Shown here: positions 17,620 to 26,149 of the stretch, piece by piece
Position numbering within the stretch: the stretch's first letter is position 1
Layout: each line of letters opens with the position of its first letter
From: Oceanobacillus_B kapialis
GTDB lineage: Bacteria > Bacillota > Bacilli > Bacillales > Amphibacillaceae
Strand: one strand, 5' to 3'
DNA: 64,000 bases
NCBI RefSeq assembly: GCF_042685265.1
Contig: NZ_JBHUMX010000010.1
Notes under the pieces: generated by a model
What the model was told of the DNA's origin: nothing
Seen by the model: only the letters and a program-made list of their open reading frames with translations
The model's database searches: none
Program-made: the position numbers and the translations under genes

Positions 17620-18264
17620 CTACTCTTTATTCTCTTCATTTAGAGGCTCTGCTTCTGGGTCGACTAGCTCTGGCTTATCGTCTTCATCTGGTGCTTCTTC
17701 TACGTCTTCTAGTGTATCAGGAGTGGTCACTGTCACAACCGTAGTTTCCTGCTCGTCTAGAATTTCGTAATTGCTTGCTGAAGGTAGGTCTCCGACTGTT
17801 AGACCTTCACCGATTTGAAGTGCTGATACATCGACCACAATTTCCTCTGGAATATTATTAGGCTTAGCGCGTACTTGTAAGACATATAGTGGTTGTTGTA
17901 AGACGCCACCATCTTTAGCACCTTTCGCCTCTCCGTCGATACGAACTGGTACCTCAACATCCATTTCTTCAGACATATTTACAACATAAAAGTCTGCATG
18001 AATAAGCTCGTCCTTAATCGGGTCAATCTGGTACTCATGCAACATCACATCTACAGCGTCACTATTTTCCAAGTCGAGGGAAATGATTGCATTTCTACCT
18101 TCGTCACGGACTGTCTTTACGAGTTCAATGCTGTCCACTGAAATTGCTCGTGGTTCCTTATTTTGTCCATATACAACAGCAGGTACTTTGCCGCTGTTTC
18201 TAATTTCCTTTGTTGCTGATTTTGTAAGATCTTCTCGGTTTGTTGATTTTAGCTTTACTGCCAT
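17620..18264 (-). CDS. ctc: Ribosomal protein bL25, general-stress form (Ctc)
   Basis: This 214-residue protein has an N-terminal bL25 domain binding 5S rRNA (residues 1-92) and a C-terminal TL5-type beta domain, with an acidic tail. B. subtilis Ctc is induced by sigma-B and binds the 50S subunit under stress. Three Met codons occur in a row; ATG 18264 (MAVKLKS) lies 9 nt from GGAGG and is preferred. A short AAAACT-GAAC-AGTTTT hairpin with a T-run (about 18286-18306) precedes the gene. Confidence 0.95.
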   Translation of the reverse strand: MAVKLKSTNREDLTKSATKEIRNSGKVPAVVYGQNKEPRAISVDSIELVKTVRDEGRNAIISLDLENSDAVDVMLHEYQIDPIKDELIHADFYVVNMSEEMDVEVPVRIDGEAKGAKDGGVLQQPLYVLQVRAKPNNIPEEIVVDVSALQIGEGLTVGDLPSASNYEILDEQETTVVTVTTPDTLEDVEEAPDEDDKPELVDPEAEPLNEENKE

Positions 18265-18428
18265 ATTCATCACCCTCCAAATTAGTAAAAAAACTGTTCA
18301 GTTTTCTCTCTGTTTTGTGTTCGTGTGTACTTTATGCAGTGCCTAGCGAGCTCTATAACCGTAACTCTACTAGCAATTCTAAAACACGCTCCATTAAGAT
18401 GTTACCCATTAAATCAGTCTGCTAAACC

Positions 18429-19382
18429 TTAATCAAATAAAATACTTACAGATTGTAACTCATGGACACGGATAATTGCTTCCCCAATTAACGGCGCAAC
18501 CGATAGTGGCGTAATTTTATCAATATTTTTATCCTCAGTTAAAGGAATGGAGTTTGTGATAACTAATTCCTTGATCATCGAATTATCAATGCGCTCAATA
18601 GCTGGACCGGATAGAACAGGGTGTGTACAGCATGCATACACTTCTTTGGCTCCATTTTCTACTAAAGCATTGGCTGCAAGTGTAATGGTCCCTGCTGTAT
18701 CAATAATGTCATCAATAAGGATTGCTGTCTTGCCTTCAATATTTCCGACAATGTTCATCACTTCCGCTACATTCGGGCGTGGTCTGCGTTTGTCTATAAT
18801 CCCAATTGGTGCCTTTAGACGATCTGCCATTTTACGTGCACGTGTCACGCCACCATGGTCAGGCGATACAACAATAATGTCTTCCAACCCTTTTGCTTCA
18901 AAATAATCAGATAGGATTGGCACACCTTGCAGGTGATCTATTGGAATATCAAAAAACCCTTGAATCTGTGGCGCATGGAGATCTAATGTAATGACTCTTG
19001 TAGCCCCCGCTGTTTCCAGAAGGTCAGCTACAAGTTTTGCTGCGATTGGTTCACGGGATCTTGCTTTACGATCCTGACGGGCATAACCATAGTAAGGCAT
19101 CACAATATTGATAGATCTTGCAGATGCACGTTTAAGCGCATCAATCATAATTAATAGTTCCATTAAATGCTGGTTTACAGGTGAGCAGGTTGACTGGACA
19201 ACATATACGTCACAGCCACGAATGCTTTCCTCAATGTTAATTTGAATCTCACCATCGCTAAACCGCGATACAGTACATTTACCTAATGTCGTACCGATAT
19301 GATTAGCAATGTCTTCTGCCAATTTTAAATTCGAATTTAAAGAGAATACTTTCAAAGATGAATCTTTGTAAGTAGATGCCAT
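18429..19382 (-). CDS. prs: Ribose-phosphate pyrophosphokinase (PRPP synthase)
   Basis: This 317-residue class I enzyme makes PRPP from ribose-5-phosphate and ATP, feeding purine, pyrimidine, His, Trp and NAD synthesis. Visible motifs are the ATP-binding YARQDRKARSREPI region and the ribose-phosphate loop IIDDIIDTAGT. It follows glmU by 16 nt in the usual glmU-prs operon. Confidence 0.98.
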   Translation of the reverse strand: MASTYKDSSLKVFSLNSNLKLAEDIANHIGTTLGKCTVSRFSDGEIQINIEESIRGCDVYVVQSTCSPVNQHLMELLIMIDALKRASARSINIVMPYYGYARQDRKARSREPIAAKLVADLLETAGATRVITLDLHAPQIQGFFDIPIDHLQGVPILSDYFEAKGLEDIIVVSPDHGGVTRARKMADRLKAPIGIIDKRRPRPNVAEVMNIVGNIEGKTAILIDDIIDTAGTITLAANALVENGAKEVYACCTHPVLSGPAIERIDNSMIKELVITNSIPLTEDKNIDKITPLSVAPLIGEAIIRVHELQSVSILFD

Positions 19383-19398
19383 GAGTTAAAACCCTCCG

Positions 19399-20778
19399 TT
19401 AATCTTTTTGTCTGTTTTTTATTTTTGATGCATACCCTTCTTTATTCGTTTGTCTGGCACGCGCGACAGACAGCGAATCCTCTGGGACGTTTTTGGTAAT
19501 GGTTGAGCCTGCAGCGACATACGAACCTTTCCCAATTGTAACTGGTGCAATCAGGTTAGAGTTACATCCTATAAATGCGTCGTCTTCAATCGTCGTTAAG
19601 AATTTATTCTTTCCATCGTAGTTCACTGTAATTGTACCACAACCAACGTTAACATTGCTTCCAACTTGTGCGTCTCCAATATAACTTAAGTGGGAAACTT
19701 TGCTGCTGTCCCCGAGGTTTGTTTTCTTTATTTCCACGAAGTTTCCAATTTTTGCCTCATCACCAATTGAAGATTCAGGACGAATATGCGCAAACGGCCC
19801 AATTTTCACTCGATCCCCTATATGGCTATCAGACGCAACACTTTGTTTAATAACCGTATTTTCTCCTATATGGCAATTCGTTATTTCGGTAAATGGTCCT
19901 ACTTCAGCATCACTTTTTATGGTAGTGTTTCCTTTTATTACCGTTCCGGGATGAATAATAGCATCTGGTTCGATGACTACATCTGGATGGATGTACGTGT
20001 TACTTGGATCTATAATTCCTACACCATTACGTAAATGCTGTTCATTGATCCTTTGTTTCATGATCCCTTCAGCCTGCGCTAGAGCAACTCTGTCATTAAT
20101 TCCAAGTGTCTCTTCAAAATCAGGGGTTAAATGGGCACTTACTACTTCTGACTGATTGCGAAGGATTTCAATAACATCAGGCAGATAGTACTCCCCTTGT
20201 GCATTATCATTGGAAACATGCTCAAGCGCTGCAAATAAAGCCTGGTTATCAAAGCAATACGTACCTGTGTTGATTTCGTCAACGAGTAGCTCTTGTTCAT
20301 TGGCATCTTTATGCTCCACAATTCTTTCTACCTCATTCGCTTCATTGCGGATAACCCTGCCATATCCAGCTGGGTTTGGAGCCTTTGTAGTAAGAATGGT
20401 AGCTTTTGCTCCTGTGCGTTCATGGTGTGCGAACAATTCTTCGTATGTCTCGCCTTTAATTAGAGGGGTGTCTCCACAGACGACGATCGTTGTACCTTCT
20501 TTATTTTTTAAAAGTTCCTTCGCCTGAATAACTGCATGCCCTGTGCCTAGCTGTTCTTCCTGTACGACTAACTCACTTTCATTTCCTATGTATTCTGCAA
20601 CTTTGTCTGCTCCAAATCCTACCACAGTAACAACACTACCTAGATCCACTGTCTTTACCTGTTCCAATACATGTTGTACCATAGGCCGACCCATAACTGG
20701 ATGAAGCACTTTATATAACTTTGATTTCATTCTTGTCCCTTGTCCCGCTGCTAAGATCACCGCATACCGATTCGTCAT
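19399..20778 (-). CDS. glmU: Bifunctional GlmU: GlcNAc-1-P uridylyltransferase and glucosamine-1-P acetyltransferase
   Basis: This 459-residue enzyme makes UDP-GlcNAc, the precursor of peptidoglycan and teichoic acid. The N-terminal nucleotidyltransferase has AVILAAGQGTRMKS, and the C-terminal half has left-handed beta-helix hexapeptide repeats with IGPFAHIRPESSI. ATG 20778 follows GGAGG by a normal distance; the longer reading adds 15 residues without support. B. subtilis name is gcaD. Confidence 0.97.
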   Translation of the reverse strand: MTNRYAVILAAGQGTRMKSKLYKVLHPVMGRPMVQHVLEQVKTVDLGSVVTVVGFGADKVAEYIGNESELVVQEEQLGTGHAVIQAKELLKNKEGTTIVVCGDTPLIKGETYEELFAHHERTGAKATILTTKAPNPAGYGRVIRNEANEVERIVEHKDANEQELLVDEINTGTYCFDNQALFAALEHVSNDNAQGEYYLPDVIEILRNQSEVVSAHLTPDFEETLGINDRVALAQAEGIMKQRINEQHLRNGVGIIDPSNTYIHPDVVIEPDAIIHPGTVIKGNTTIKSDAEVGPFTEITNCHIGENTVIKQSVASDSHIGDRVKIGPFAHIRPESSIGDEAKIGNFVEIKKTNLGDSSKVSHLSYIGDAQVGSNVNVGCGTITVNYDGKNKFLTTIEDDAFIGCNSNLIAPVTIGKGSYVAAGSTITKNVPEDSLSVARARQTNKEGYASKIKNRQKD

Positions 20779-21035
20779 TAGGAAACCTCCATGTTTATTA
20801 AACTTTTCTATGTACTCTATCATTAACGAAAACTTTAGCTATTTAATATAATCCATAATGAATATATCCTAAATAGCTATGGATTTCAACATTAGAAGCT
20901 CTATTTCATAAGCGGGAATTGGGGCAGGGAGCAGGATGTAAAGCGGAAAAAAGGTAATGGTAAATATGTCCAAAAAAAAGAAGGCCAACCTGTTGTAAGA
21001 TTAGACCTCTAGTTGCTTTCACGCAGGTTGATGAT

Positions 21036-21326
21036 TTAGGATGCGCCTGCTTCCTCATATTCTACATCTTCTTCCCCTGCACGACGATATTCTTCTAATA
21101 CAGCATCTTGAATCTTTCCACGCGTCCCGGAATTTATCGGGTGTGCAATATCCCTAAACTCTCCATCCGGAGTTCGTTTAGAAGGCATTGCTACAAATAA
21201 ACCATTGTTTCCATCGATTACACGAATATCATGAACAACAAATTCTTGATCTAGTGTAATTGAGGCGATAGCGCGCATTCTTCCTTCTGTATTAACGCGG
21301 CGTAATCTAACGTCTGTTACTTCCAT
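21036..21326 (-). CDS. spoVG: SpoVG RNA/DNA-binding regulator
   Basis: This 96-residue protein begins MEVTDVRLRRVNTEGRMRA and is near-identical to the family. SpoVG affects septation, sporulation and cell-surface genes, and binds nucleic acid. A sigma-H promoter lies upstream. In B. subtilis yabJ separates purR and spoVG, but here only 143 bp separate them and yabJ is missing. A weak hairpin (CAACCTG/CAGGTTG, long loop) with a T-run near 20970-21030 may terminate it. Confidence 0.97.
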   Translation of the reverse strand: MEVTDVRLRRVNTEGRMRAIASITLDQEFVVHDIRVIDGNNGLFVAMPSKRTPDGEFRDIAHPINSGTRGKIQDAVLEEYRRAGEEDVEYEEAGAS

Positions 21327-21366
21327 GATGTTTCACCACCTTTTCCCTTTTGAACTTATTTAACAA

Positions 21367-21391
21367 GTTCAACAAAATATAGGAAATTCCT
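21367..21391 (-). promoter_or_regulatory. Sigma-H promoter of spoVG
   Basis: AGGAATT (21385-21391), a 14-nt spacer and GAAC (21367-21370) follow the B. subtilis spoVG sigma-H promoter, whose AGGATTT and GAAT elements are also 14 nt apart. A very A/T-rich block upstream (21398-21425) resembles the AbrB-binding region of that promoter. Confidence 0.6.
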
Positions 21392-21469
21392 TCTTTTTCT
21401 AAAAAAAATATTATTATTTTTTTGAAAAAGCGGGAAAAGTGGCTTTGTTTCTGCTTTAAATTACGCCAA

Positions 21470-22288
21470 TCAGGACTTTTCTCCTATGTTACCAGGCTGA
21501 ACCTCAATCTTTTTACCTTTAATATCAACATTGGAAATTTTAATTAAAGAGGTGTAATTATCCACGACACGTTCCTCTTCTTCATCATCTGCTTCTGCCA
21601 GCACCCCAATTGCTTTTACATTTGCCTGAAACTCTTCAAGCAGACTGACCATACCTGTAATTGTGCCGCCAGCTTTCATAAAGTCATCAATAATACAGAC
21701 GTTTGCACCTTCTTGTAAGCTTCTTTTCGGGAGTACCATCGTTTGAATTTTTCTCGACGAGCCTGAAACATAGTTAATACTCACAGAGGAACCTTCCGTG
21801 ACTTTAGGGTCTCTTCTTACAATCACGACAGGTACATCCAGGAAAGATGCCACCGCATAAGCGAGTGGGATACCCTTTGTCGCAACCGTCACTACCACAT
21901 CAATGTCTGATTTCGAAAAGGCTGAAGCAAAAACACGACCTATCTCTTTTACTGTTTTAGGGTTCCCTAAAAGATCGCTCATGTATAAATACCCACCAGG
22001 GAGTATTCTATTTGGGTCTTCAAGCTTTTGCCTTAGCTGTTCGATAAACTGAAAGCTTTTTTGCTGGGAGAACTCTGGAATAAATTTCACGCCACCTGCC
22101 GCCCCAGTAGTACGGTTTAAATAGCCCAAGCCTTCTTGCTGGAACACTGCATCAATAATGTCCATATCCTCACTGACGGAAGCCTTTGTTGTTTGGAGAA
22201 GCTGGACAAAATAAGGCAACTGAACATGTTCTCTTGGGTTTTCCAGAAAAAAGTTGGTTAACGTAACCAAACGATTGCTCCTTTTCAT
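21470..22288 (-). CDS. purR: Purine operon repressor PurR
   Basis: This 272-residue protein has an N-terminal winged helix (MKRSNRLVTLTNFFLENP) and a PRT-fold domain with the PRPP loop VCIIDDFMKAGGT. In B. subtilis PRPP binding relieves its repression of pur and related genes. I chose ATG 22288; the GTG two codons earlier overlaps the GAGGTG ribosome-binding site. It lies close to ispE. Confidence 0.96.
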   Translation of the reverse strand: MKRSNRLVTLTNFFLENPREHVQLPYFVQLLQTTKASVSEDMDIIDAVFQQEGLGYLNRTTGAAGGVKFIPEFSQQKSFQFIEQLRQKLEDPNRILPGGYLYMSDLLGNPKTVKEIGRVFASAFSKSDIDVVVTVATKGIPLAYAVASFLDVPVVIVRRDPKVTEGSSVSINYVSGSSRKIQTMVLPKRSLQEGANVCIIDDFMKAGGTITGMVSLLEEFQANVKAIGVLAEADDEEEERVVDNYTSLIKISNVDIKGKKIEVQPGNIGEKS

Positions 22289-22351
22289 TTCCACACCTCA
22301 AAACCGAATAATTTCTACCTAGTATAACATTAATATATGCATTTTGGAAGA

Positions 22352-23209
22352 CTAGCCTAATAGCCGTACCAAAAAGACTTCCTCACAAAACCCGCGCATC
22401 CCGTTATAGATACGGTGGGCTTTGTTTTCTTGCATAACTAGCCCATAAACTGTCGGCCCGCTCCCGCTCATTAACGTACCGGTGGCACCTGCTTGTCGCA
22501 TCGCTTCTTTAATCTGGCGAACCTGCGAATGTTGCCCCATCGTGATCCGCTCTAAAGAATTACCCAAATTTGCACAGAGCATCGAAAAATCATTTTCCTC
22601 TAGAGCTGTTAGTAGCTTTTCGTTCACAGGATGGTCTAGCTCGTCCACCTTAATTTGTTGAAAGATCTTACCAGAAGAAACGCCAATATCAGGCTTTGCG
22701 AGTACGACCCAGCAGGGAGGAGGAGATGGAAGGGGTCGGACTATCTCCCCTCGCCCTGTGGCAATCCCTGTGCCTCCAAAGACACAAAAGGGAATATCGG
22801 TACCTAGCTCCGCACCTAGTTCAGCCAATTCCCCCAACGTGAGGTTCAACGACCAAAGCCGGTTCAGCCCCCTGAGTACAGCAGCAGCATCTGTGCTACC
22901 ACCCCCAAGCCCGGCAGATACTGGTATGGTCTTCTCAATCTTGATATGCACACCAGCTCTTATGTTGTAACGCTCTTTAAACAAAGCAGCAGCTTTATAT
23001 GCTAAGTTCCGTTCATCACTCGGCACAAACCTGCTCTCAAGGGATATTTTAATCCGATCCTTTTCCAACTCATGAAACTCAATCCGATCAGAAAGGTCGA
23101 TGGTGGTCATAATCATTTCAATATTATGGTAACCATCATCACGTTTACTTAACACATCGAGTGATAAGTTAATTTTGGCGGGGGCTTTCTCAAAAAGTAC
23201 CAACACCAT
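22352..23209 (-). CDS. ispE: 4-diphosphocytidyl-2-C-methyl-D-erythritol kinase
   Basis: This GHMP-family kinase phosphorylates CDP-ME in the MEP isoprenoid pathway. Visible motifs are KAPAKINLSLDV, the ATP loop PVSAGLGGGSTDAAA and the C-terminal LMSGSGPTVYGL. The start is uncertain: ATG 23209 lies inside an AAGGTGATG stretch, so GTG 23206 or TTG 23203 may be used. The protein then has 283-285 residues. Confidence 0.95.
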   Translation of the reverse strand: MVLVLFEKAPAKINLSLDVLSKRDDGYHNIEMIMTTIDLSDRIEFHELEKDRIKISLESRFVPSDERNLAYKAAALFKERYNIRAGVHIKIEKTIPVSAGLGGGSTDAAAVLRGLNRLWSLNLTLGELAELGAELGTDIPFCVFGGTGIATGRGEIVRPLPSPPPCWVVLAKPDIGVSSGKIFQQIKVDELDHPVNEKLLTALEENDFSMLCANLGNSLERITMGQHSQVRQIKEAMRQAGATGTLMSGSGPTVYGLVMQENKAHRIYNGMRGFCEEVFLVRLLG

Positions 23210-23302
23210 CACCTTCTTGTACATAGATAAACAAATTGTAACATATTCCAAAAACAGTGGCGACTAGGGTGCTAACCTTAACGAGACGAAGATCCGTATC
23301 TA

Positions 23303-23339
23303 AAACAAAGGACAAACCCTATTCGGGTTTGCCCTTTGA
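23303..23339 (-). terminator. Terminator overlapping the sspF stop codon
   Basis: AAAGGGCAAACCC pairs with GGGTTTGTCCTTT around GAATA, followed by GTTTT on the minus strand. The last codons of sspF form the 5' arm. Confidence 0.8.
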
Positions 23340-23504
23340 TTGCATATTTTGCTCGGCCATTTCAATTGCACGTTTCACCATATTACCGGCATCCCTTGCC
23401 TTAATACCGCCCCAGCCCTCTTGTTTTACCGTGTCGTAAAAACCTAACTCCTTTGCAATTTCTTCTTTCAATTGGTCTGACATCATCCCTTTACGTCTAG
23501 CCAT
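23319..23504 (-). CDS. sspF: Small acid-soluble spore protein SspF (alpha/beta-type, minor)
   Basis: This 61-residue DNA-coating spore protein begins MARRKGMMSDQLKEE and has the family signature KARDAGNMVKRAIEMAEQ. It is expected to be made in the forespore. ATG 23504 lies 10 nt after GAAGGGGG. That site is the 3' arm of an imperfect hairpin (23516-23565). Confidence 0.96.
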   Translation of the reverse strand: MARRKGMMSDQLKEEIAKELGFYDTVKQEGWGGIKARDAGNMVKRAIEMAEQNMQSKGKPE

Positions 23505-23515
23505 GAAAGAACAAC

Positions 23516-23565
23516 CCCCTTCTGCATGAGCTTTTTTACGACATCTATAGTTTATGCAGAATGGG
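23516..23565 (-). promoter_or_regulatory. Hairpin covering the sspF ribosome-binding site
   Basis: On the minus strand CCCATTCTGCAT (23554-23565) pairs with ATGCAGAAGGGG (23516-23527), 11 of 12 positions, with a 26-nt loop. The 3' arm includes the ribosome-binding site. CATAAACTA, a poor sigma-G-like -10, starts at the end of the 5' arm; I see no good -35. Confidence 0.45.
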
Positions 23566-23665
23566 TGACCTAACACGAAGCAGAAATATGTAAAAAAGGA
23601 AAATATGCGTAAACCGCTCTGAAAGGGAGGCTTTTTTGGCAAAGCAAAAGCAGTAAACGGAGGGT

Positions 23666-23932
23666 CTACTGCTCAAGGGCTCTTGCTATTACTCGTTCCT
23701 CTGAAAAACTTAATTCCACTGTTTCTGTTAACACGTCCGCATAGCTGTATGAAACACGTTCGAATGCATTTTCTTCCTGGTCCAGCTCCACAATAAAAAC
23801 TGAAGGATACGTCTCTGCTAGTACTCCGGACCGTTCAATCGTTTTCCTTCTACCACCGTTGGCTCTTAGCTTCAATCGCTTCCCAACATGACCTTCAAGA
23901 CCTTGCTTAATTTCGATTAATGTTTTAGCCAC
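23666..23932 (-). CDS. veg: Veg protein, biofilm-related regulator
   Basis: This 88-residue protein begins (V)AKTLIEIKQGLEGHVGKRL and has the invariant KANGGRRKTIERSG-like core (LRANGGRRKTIERSG) and ERVSYSYADVLTETVEL. In B. subtilis Veg is very highly expressed and promotes biofilm gene expression by countering SinR. The start is GTG 23932 after GAGGTGGGG; the longer frame to 23983 is not supported. Confidence 0.95.
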   Translation of the reverse strand: MAKTLIEIKQGLEGHVGKRLKLRANGGRRKTIERSGVLAETYPSVFIVELDQEENAFERVSYSYADVLTETVELSFSEERVIARALEQ

Positions 23933-23954
23933 TATACCCCACCTCACTGTTAAC

Positions 23955-24025
23955 ATTTTACCATAAGCTTGTATAATAGTCAAACAAAACTTTATATTAT
24001 ATCAAGATAACAAATTTAATGTCAA
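23955..24025 (-). promoter_or_regulatory. Two tandem sigma-A promoters of veg
   Basis: The upstream promoter has TTGACA (24020-24025), 18 nt, and TATAAT (23996-24001). The downstream one has TTGACT (23978-23983), 17 nt, and TAAAAT (23955-23960). Both are near consensus, in keeping with the very strong veg promoter of B. subtilis. Confidence 0.75.
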
Positions 24026-24157
24026 CAATTTATTTTGTCGATTTCCTTTATTATTTGTAAAAGTTAACAATTTATGTAACGGTTTCTGATTTATTTTTGG
24101 ATTAGCTTGTCCACAAGCGATCAAGAGCAGAACTTACCTTATAGGTAAGAGGCTCCT

Positions 24158-25027
24158 TTAATGTTCATTTTCATCGTCCATATAGGGCATCCCTGTTCGT
24201 AGCAACCCCCTTGTTTCCACTCCTCCCATCCCTTTATCCCCAGTTAATGTATTCCGCAACGCTTCCCACACACTTACCTTTTCCATAAAAGGTGTATAAG
24301 CAATTCTCGCAGCGATATAAACCGGATCAAGGGCATGGATATTAACACGTTGGGGCGAGCTTGCAAAGTTGGCTCCTGCCCTTATAAGGGATTCAAAGTG
24401 AGATTGGCAAGCACCCGCAAAGATGACAAGTTGGTCCAAGTGAGGATTTATTTTACGTGCTTCACGTACCGTCTCTACAAAATACCTTGAATGTCTATAG
24501 GCACGTAGATCATTTTTTACGCCTTTATTTTTAGAAAACGAATCATGGCCTGTGATGACAAGGATGTCTGGCTGAATTTTATTTATTAAGGCACCAATCT
24601 CATGAGGCATATCTCTTTCATGTAAATGGACACCGTGAACTTGCAGACCCATTCTGTGATAAAGCTGAATACACTTTTGTAAATACATCTGATCCCCGTC
24701 TAAATGGAGAACCTTTGCTGGCAATTGAAATATTTTGGCATCAAACTGAAAGCCATCAGAAGATTGATAATCCCGCTTTTCTTTTAGAAGCTGATAGTCT
24801 TGGCGAAACAAGCGATAAGAGAACTCTTCTTGATCCTTTCCTTTTTTGCGTCGTTTCTCTAGCTCTCTCTCCGCAACAGGTGAAAGATCATCCATCGGCG
24901 CATCTGCTTCAAGTCGCAAATCTTCCCCAAATAAACCAACTACTTTCTTTTCCACTGAGCCAACACGAAAGAGTAAATCATGGTTATAGGACTTTCTTGT
25001 AACTAGCCCGCCTTTCTTTATCTCCAT
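24158..25027 (-). CDS. yabG: Sporulation-specific protease YabG
   Basis: This protein of about 289 residues matches the YabG family along its length, with the conserved LVIFAGACQSHFESLIRAG and YRHSRYFVETV regions. YabG cleaves spore coat proteins (for example SpoIVA and SafA) and helps coat maturation in the mother cell. The start may be ATG 25027 or GTG 25036; GGAAGG is closer to ideal for ATG. A sigma-K-like promoter is upstream. Confidence 0.95.
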   Translation of the reverse strand: MEIKKGGLVTRKSYNHDLLFRVGSVEKKVVGLFGEDLRLEADAPMDDLSPVAERELEKRRKKGKDQEEFSYRLFRQDYQLLKEKRDYQSSDGFQFDAKIFQLPAKVLHLDGDQMYLQKCIQLYHRMGLQVHGVHLHERDMPHEIGALINKIQPDILVITGHDSFSKNKGVKNDLRAYRHSRYFVETVREARKINPHLDQLVIFAGACQSHFESLIRAGANFASSPQRVNIHALDPVYIAARIAYTPFMEKVSVWEALRNTLTGDKGMGGVETRGLLRTGMPYMDDENEH

Positions 25028-25066
25028 TCTCTTCACAGCCTTCCATTATGCAAAGCATTACTCCTA

Positions 25067-25096
25067 TAGACTATGAAGCATCTATGTGAACCGTGC
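25067..25096 (-). promoter_or_regulatory. Probable sigma-K promoter of yabG
   Basis: GCAC (25093-25096), 17 nt, and CATAGTCTA (25067-25075) fit the sigma-K pattern (AC - 16/17 - CATAnnnTA). B. subtilis yabG is sigma-K dependent. Confidence 0.5.
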
Positions 25097-25159
25097 GACT
25101 AAGAATGTTGGGTGGAGAAGTTATGTTATAATCTTAATAGGTGAAAGGGGTTTCATTAT

Positions 25160-25396
25160 ATGGACTTTAAAAAGGGTATTTCTATGGTTTGTGTTGTCCT
25201 GTGTGTGTTACTTTGGGTGCCCAATATACTGTATCAGTTATCCAGCCCTTTATGGCTGTTAACGTTCCCAATTGCGGCAGTAGGGTTAGTATTTGGATGG
25301 CTTGCTCGAAAAAGCTGGCTAATGATAGGGAATACACTCATGTTTTTTAGCTTTTTTATTGTGATGGCTGTTGGGCATGTTATTTTTCAAAAATAA
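25160..25396 (+). CDS. Small hydrophobic membrane protein of unknown function
   Basis: This 78-residue protein has three hydrophobic segments near residues 8-26, 30-48 and 54-74, and the positive pair RKSW between the second and third. I do not recognise the family. A GAAAGGGG site lies 9 nt before ATG, and a TATAAT at 25127-25132 may be its -10. It is read divergently from yabG and just upstream of an acetyltransferase gene. Confidence 0.65.
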   Translation: MDFKKGISMVCVVLCVLLWVPNILYQLSSPLWLLTFPIAAVGLVFGWLARKSWLMIGNTLMFFSFFIVMAVGHVIFQK

Positions 25397-25423
25397 TGAG
25401 GAGTCAGTAAGGGAGATAAAAAA

Positions 25424-25915
25424 ATGGAACTATATACGGAGAGGCTAAAGCTAATTCCTTGTTCTAAAGAGTCTTTACTACCCTATACTTCTAAGGAATA
25501 CAAACAAGGACCACATTTTGAAATGTATTTGGAAGAATTGGAAAAAGATAAAACGCTTTTAGGTTGGGGTGTTTGGCTAGTTATTGAAAAACGAACGAGT
25601 AAAATTATTGGGGATATGGGATTTAAAGGTAAACCGGACACAGAAGGTTCTGTGGAAATAGGTTACAGTATCTTATCTTCAGAACAAAACAAAGGTTATG
25701 CAACAGAATCTCTGCGCAGCCTTACCACTTGGGCATTTAATACTTACCTCGTAAATCATATAACAGCTGAATGTTTAGCAGACAATGTGCCTTCCAGCAA
25801 GGTTTTGGAGAAGTTAAATATGAAAAAAGTAAAAAGCAATAATGGTATGTTATATTGGCAATTAGATAAAAGTGCGGATTGCATACAGAACAAAAGCGCA
25901 GGGCGCCCGTTTTAA
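25424..25915 (+). CDS. GNAT-family N-acetyltransferase (RimJ/RimL-like)
   Basis: This 163-residue protein begins MELYTERLKLIPCS and has the acetyl-CoA loop SSEQNKGYATESLRSL near residues 86-101 and the NVPSSKVLEKLNMKKV motif. Such enzymes acetylate N-terminal or small-molecule amines; the substrate is unknown. A GGGAG site precedes ATG. The last ~8 codons (NKSAGRPF and stop) are made by the left end of a dispersed repeat starting near 25891, so the natural C-terminus was probably shorter. Confidence 0.85.
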   Translation: MELYTERLKLIPCSKESLLPYTSKEYKQGPHFEMYLEELEKDKTLLGWGVWLVIEKRTSKIIGDMGFKGKPDTEGSVEIGYSILSSEQNKGYATESLRSLTTWAFNTYLVNHITAECLADNVPSSKVLEKLNMKKVKSNNGMLYWQLDKSADCIQNKSAGRPF

Positions 25916-26100
25916 GGAACGCCGACTAAGTTCGCCTCGTCCTGAGGCAACGTCGGCATGACCCGGATCCTCCGGGCCCACGTAGCGAGTGGAACGAATC
26001 AACTGAGATAATGTTTCATGCCCCTGCATCAGGGGTATGTCGGCGTTGGCCGGCAAGGCCGGTTTTAGTCGACCTTCCTTTATTTTACGAACCGATGACT
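25891..26100. repeat. AAAAGCGCA dispersed repeat, long copy with structured insert
   Basis: It starts ACAAAAGCGCAGGGCGCCCG inside the acetyltransferase 3' end. It shares with the next copy the core GCGAATCAACTGAGATAA (here GAACGAATCAACTGAGATAA) and ACGAACCGATGA. An insert relative to that copy is rich in hairpins, including GCCCCTG/CAGGGG and GCCGGC-AAG-GCCGG. It is GC-richer than the neighbouring genes and contains no credible ORF. Confidence 0.75.
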
Positions 26101-26149
26101 TTCACCACAAGGGTATAAGTGCGACTAAGCCTCTGGTTAAAAGAAAAGC

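Noticed and set aside
25862..26056. 64-residue minus-strand frame in the repeat region
   Set aside because: It lies within the dispersed repeat and is an effect of GC-rich palindromes.
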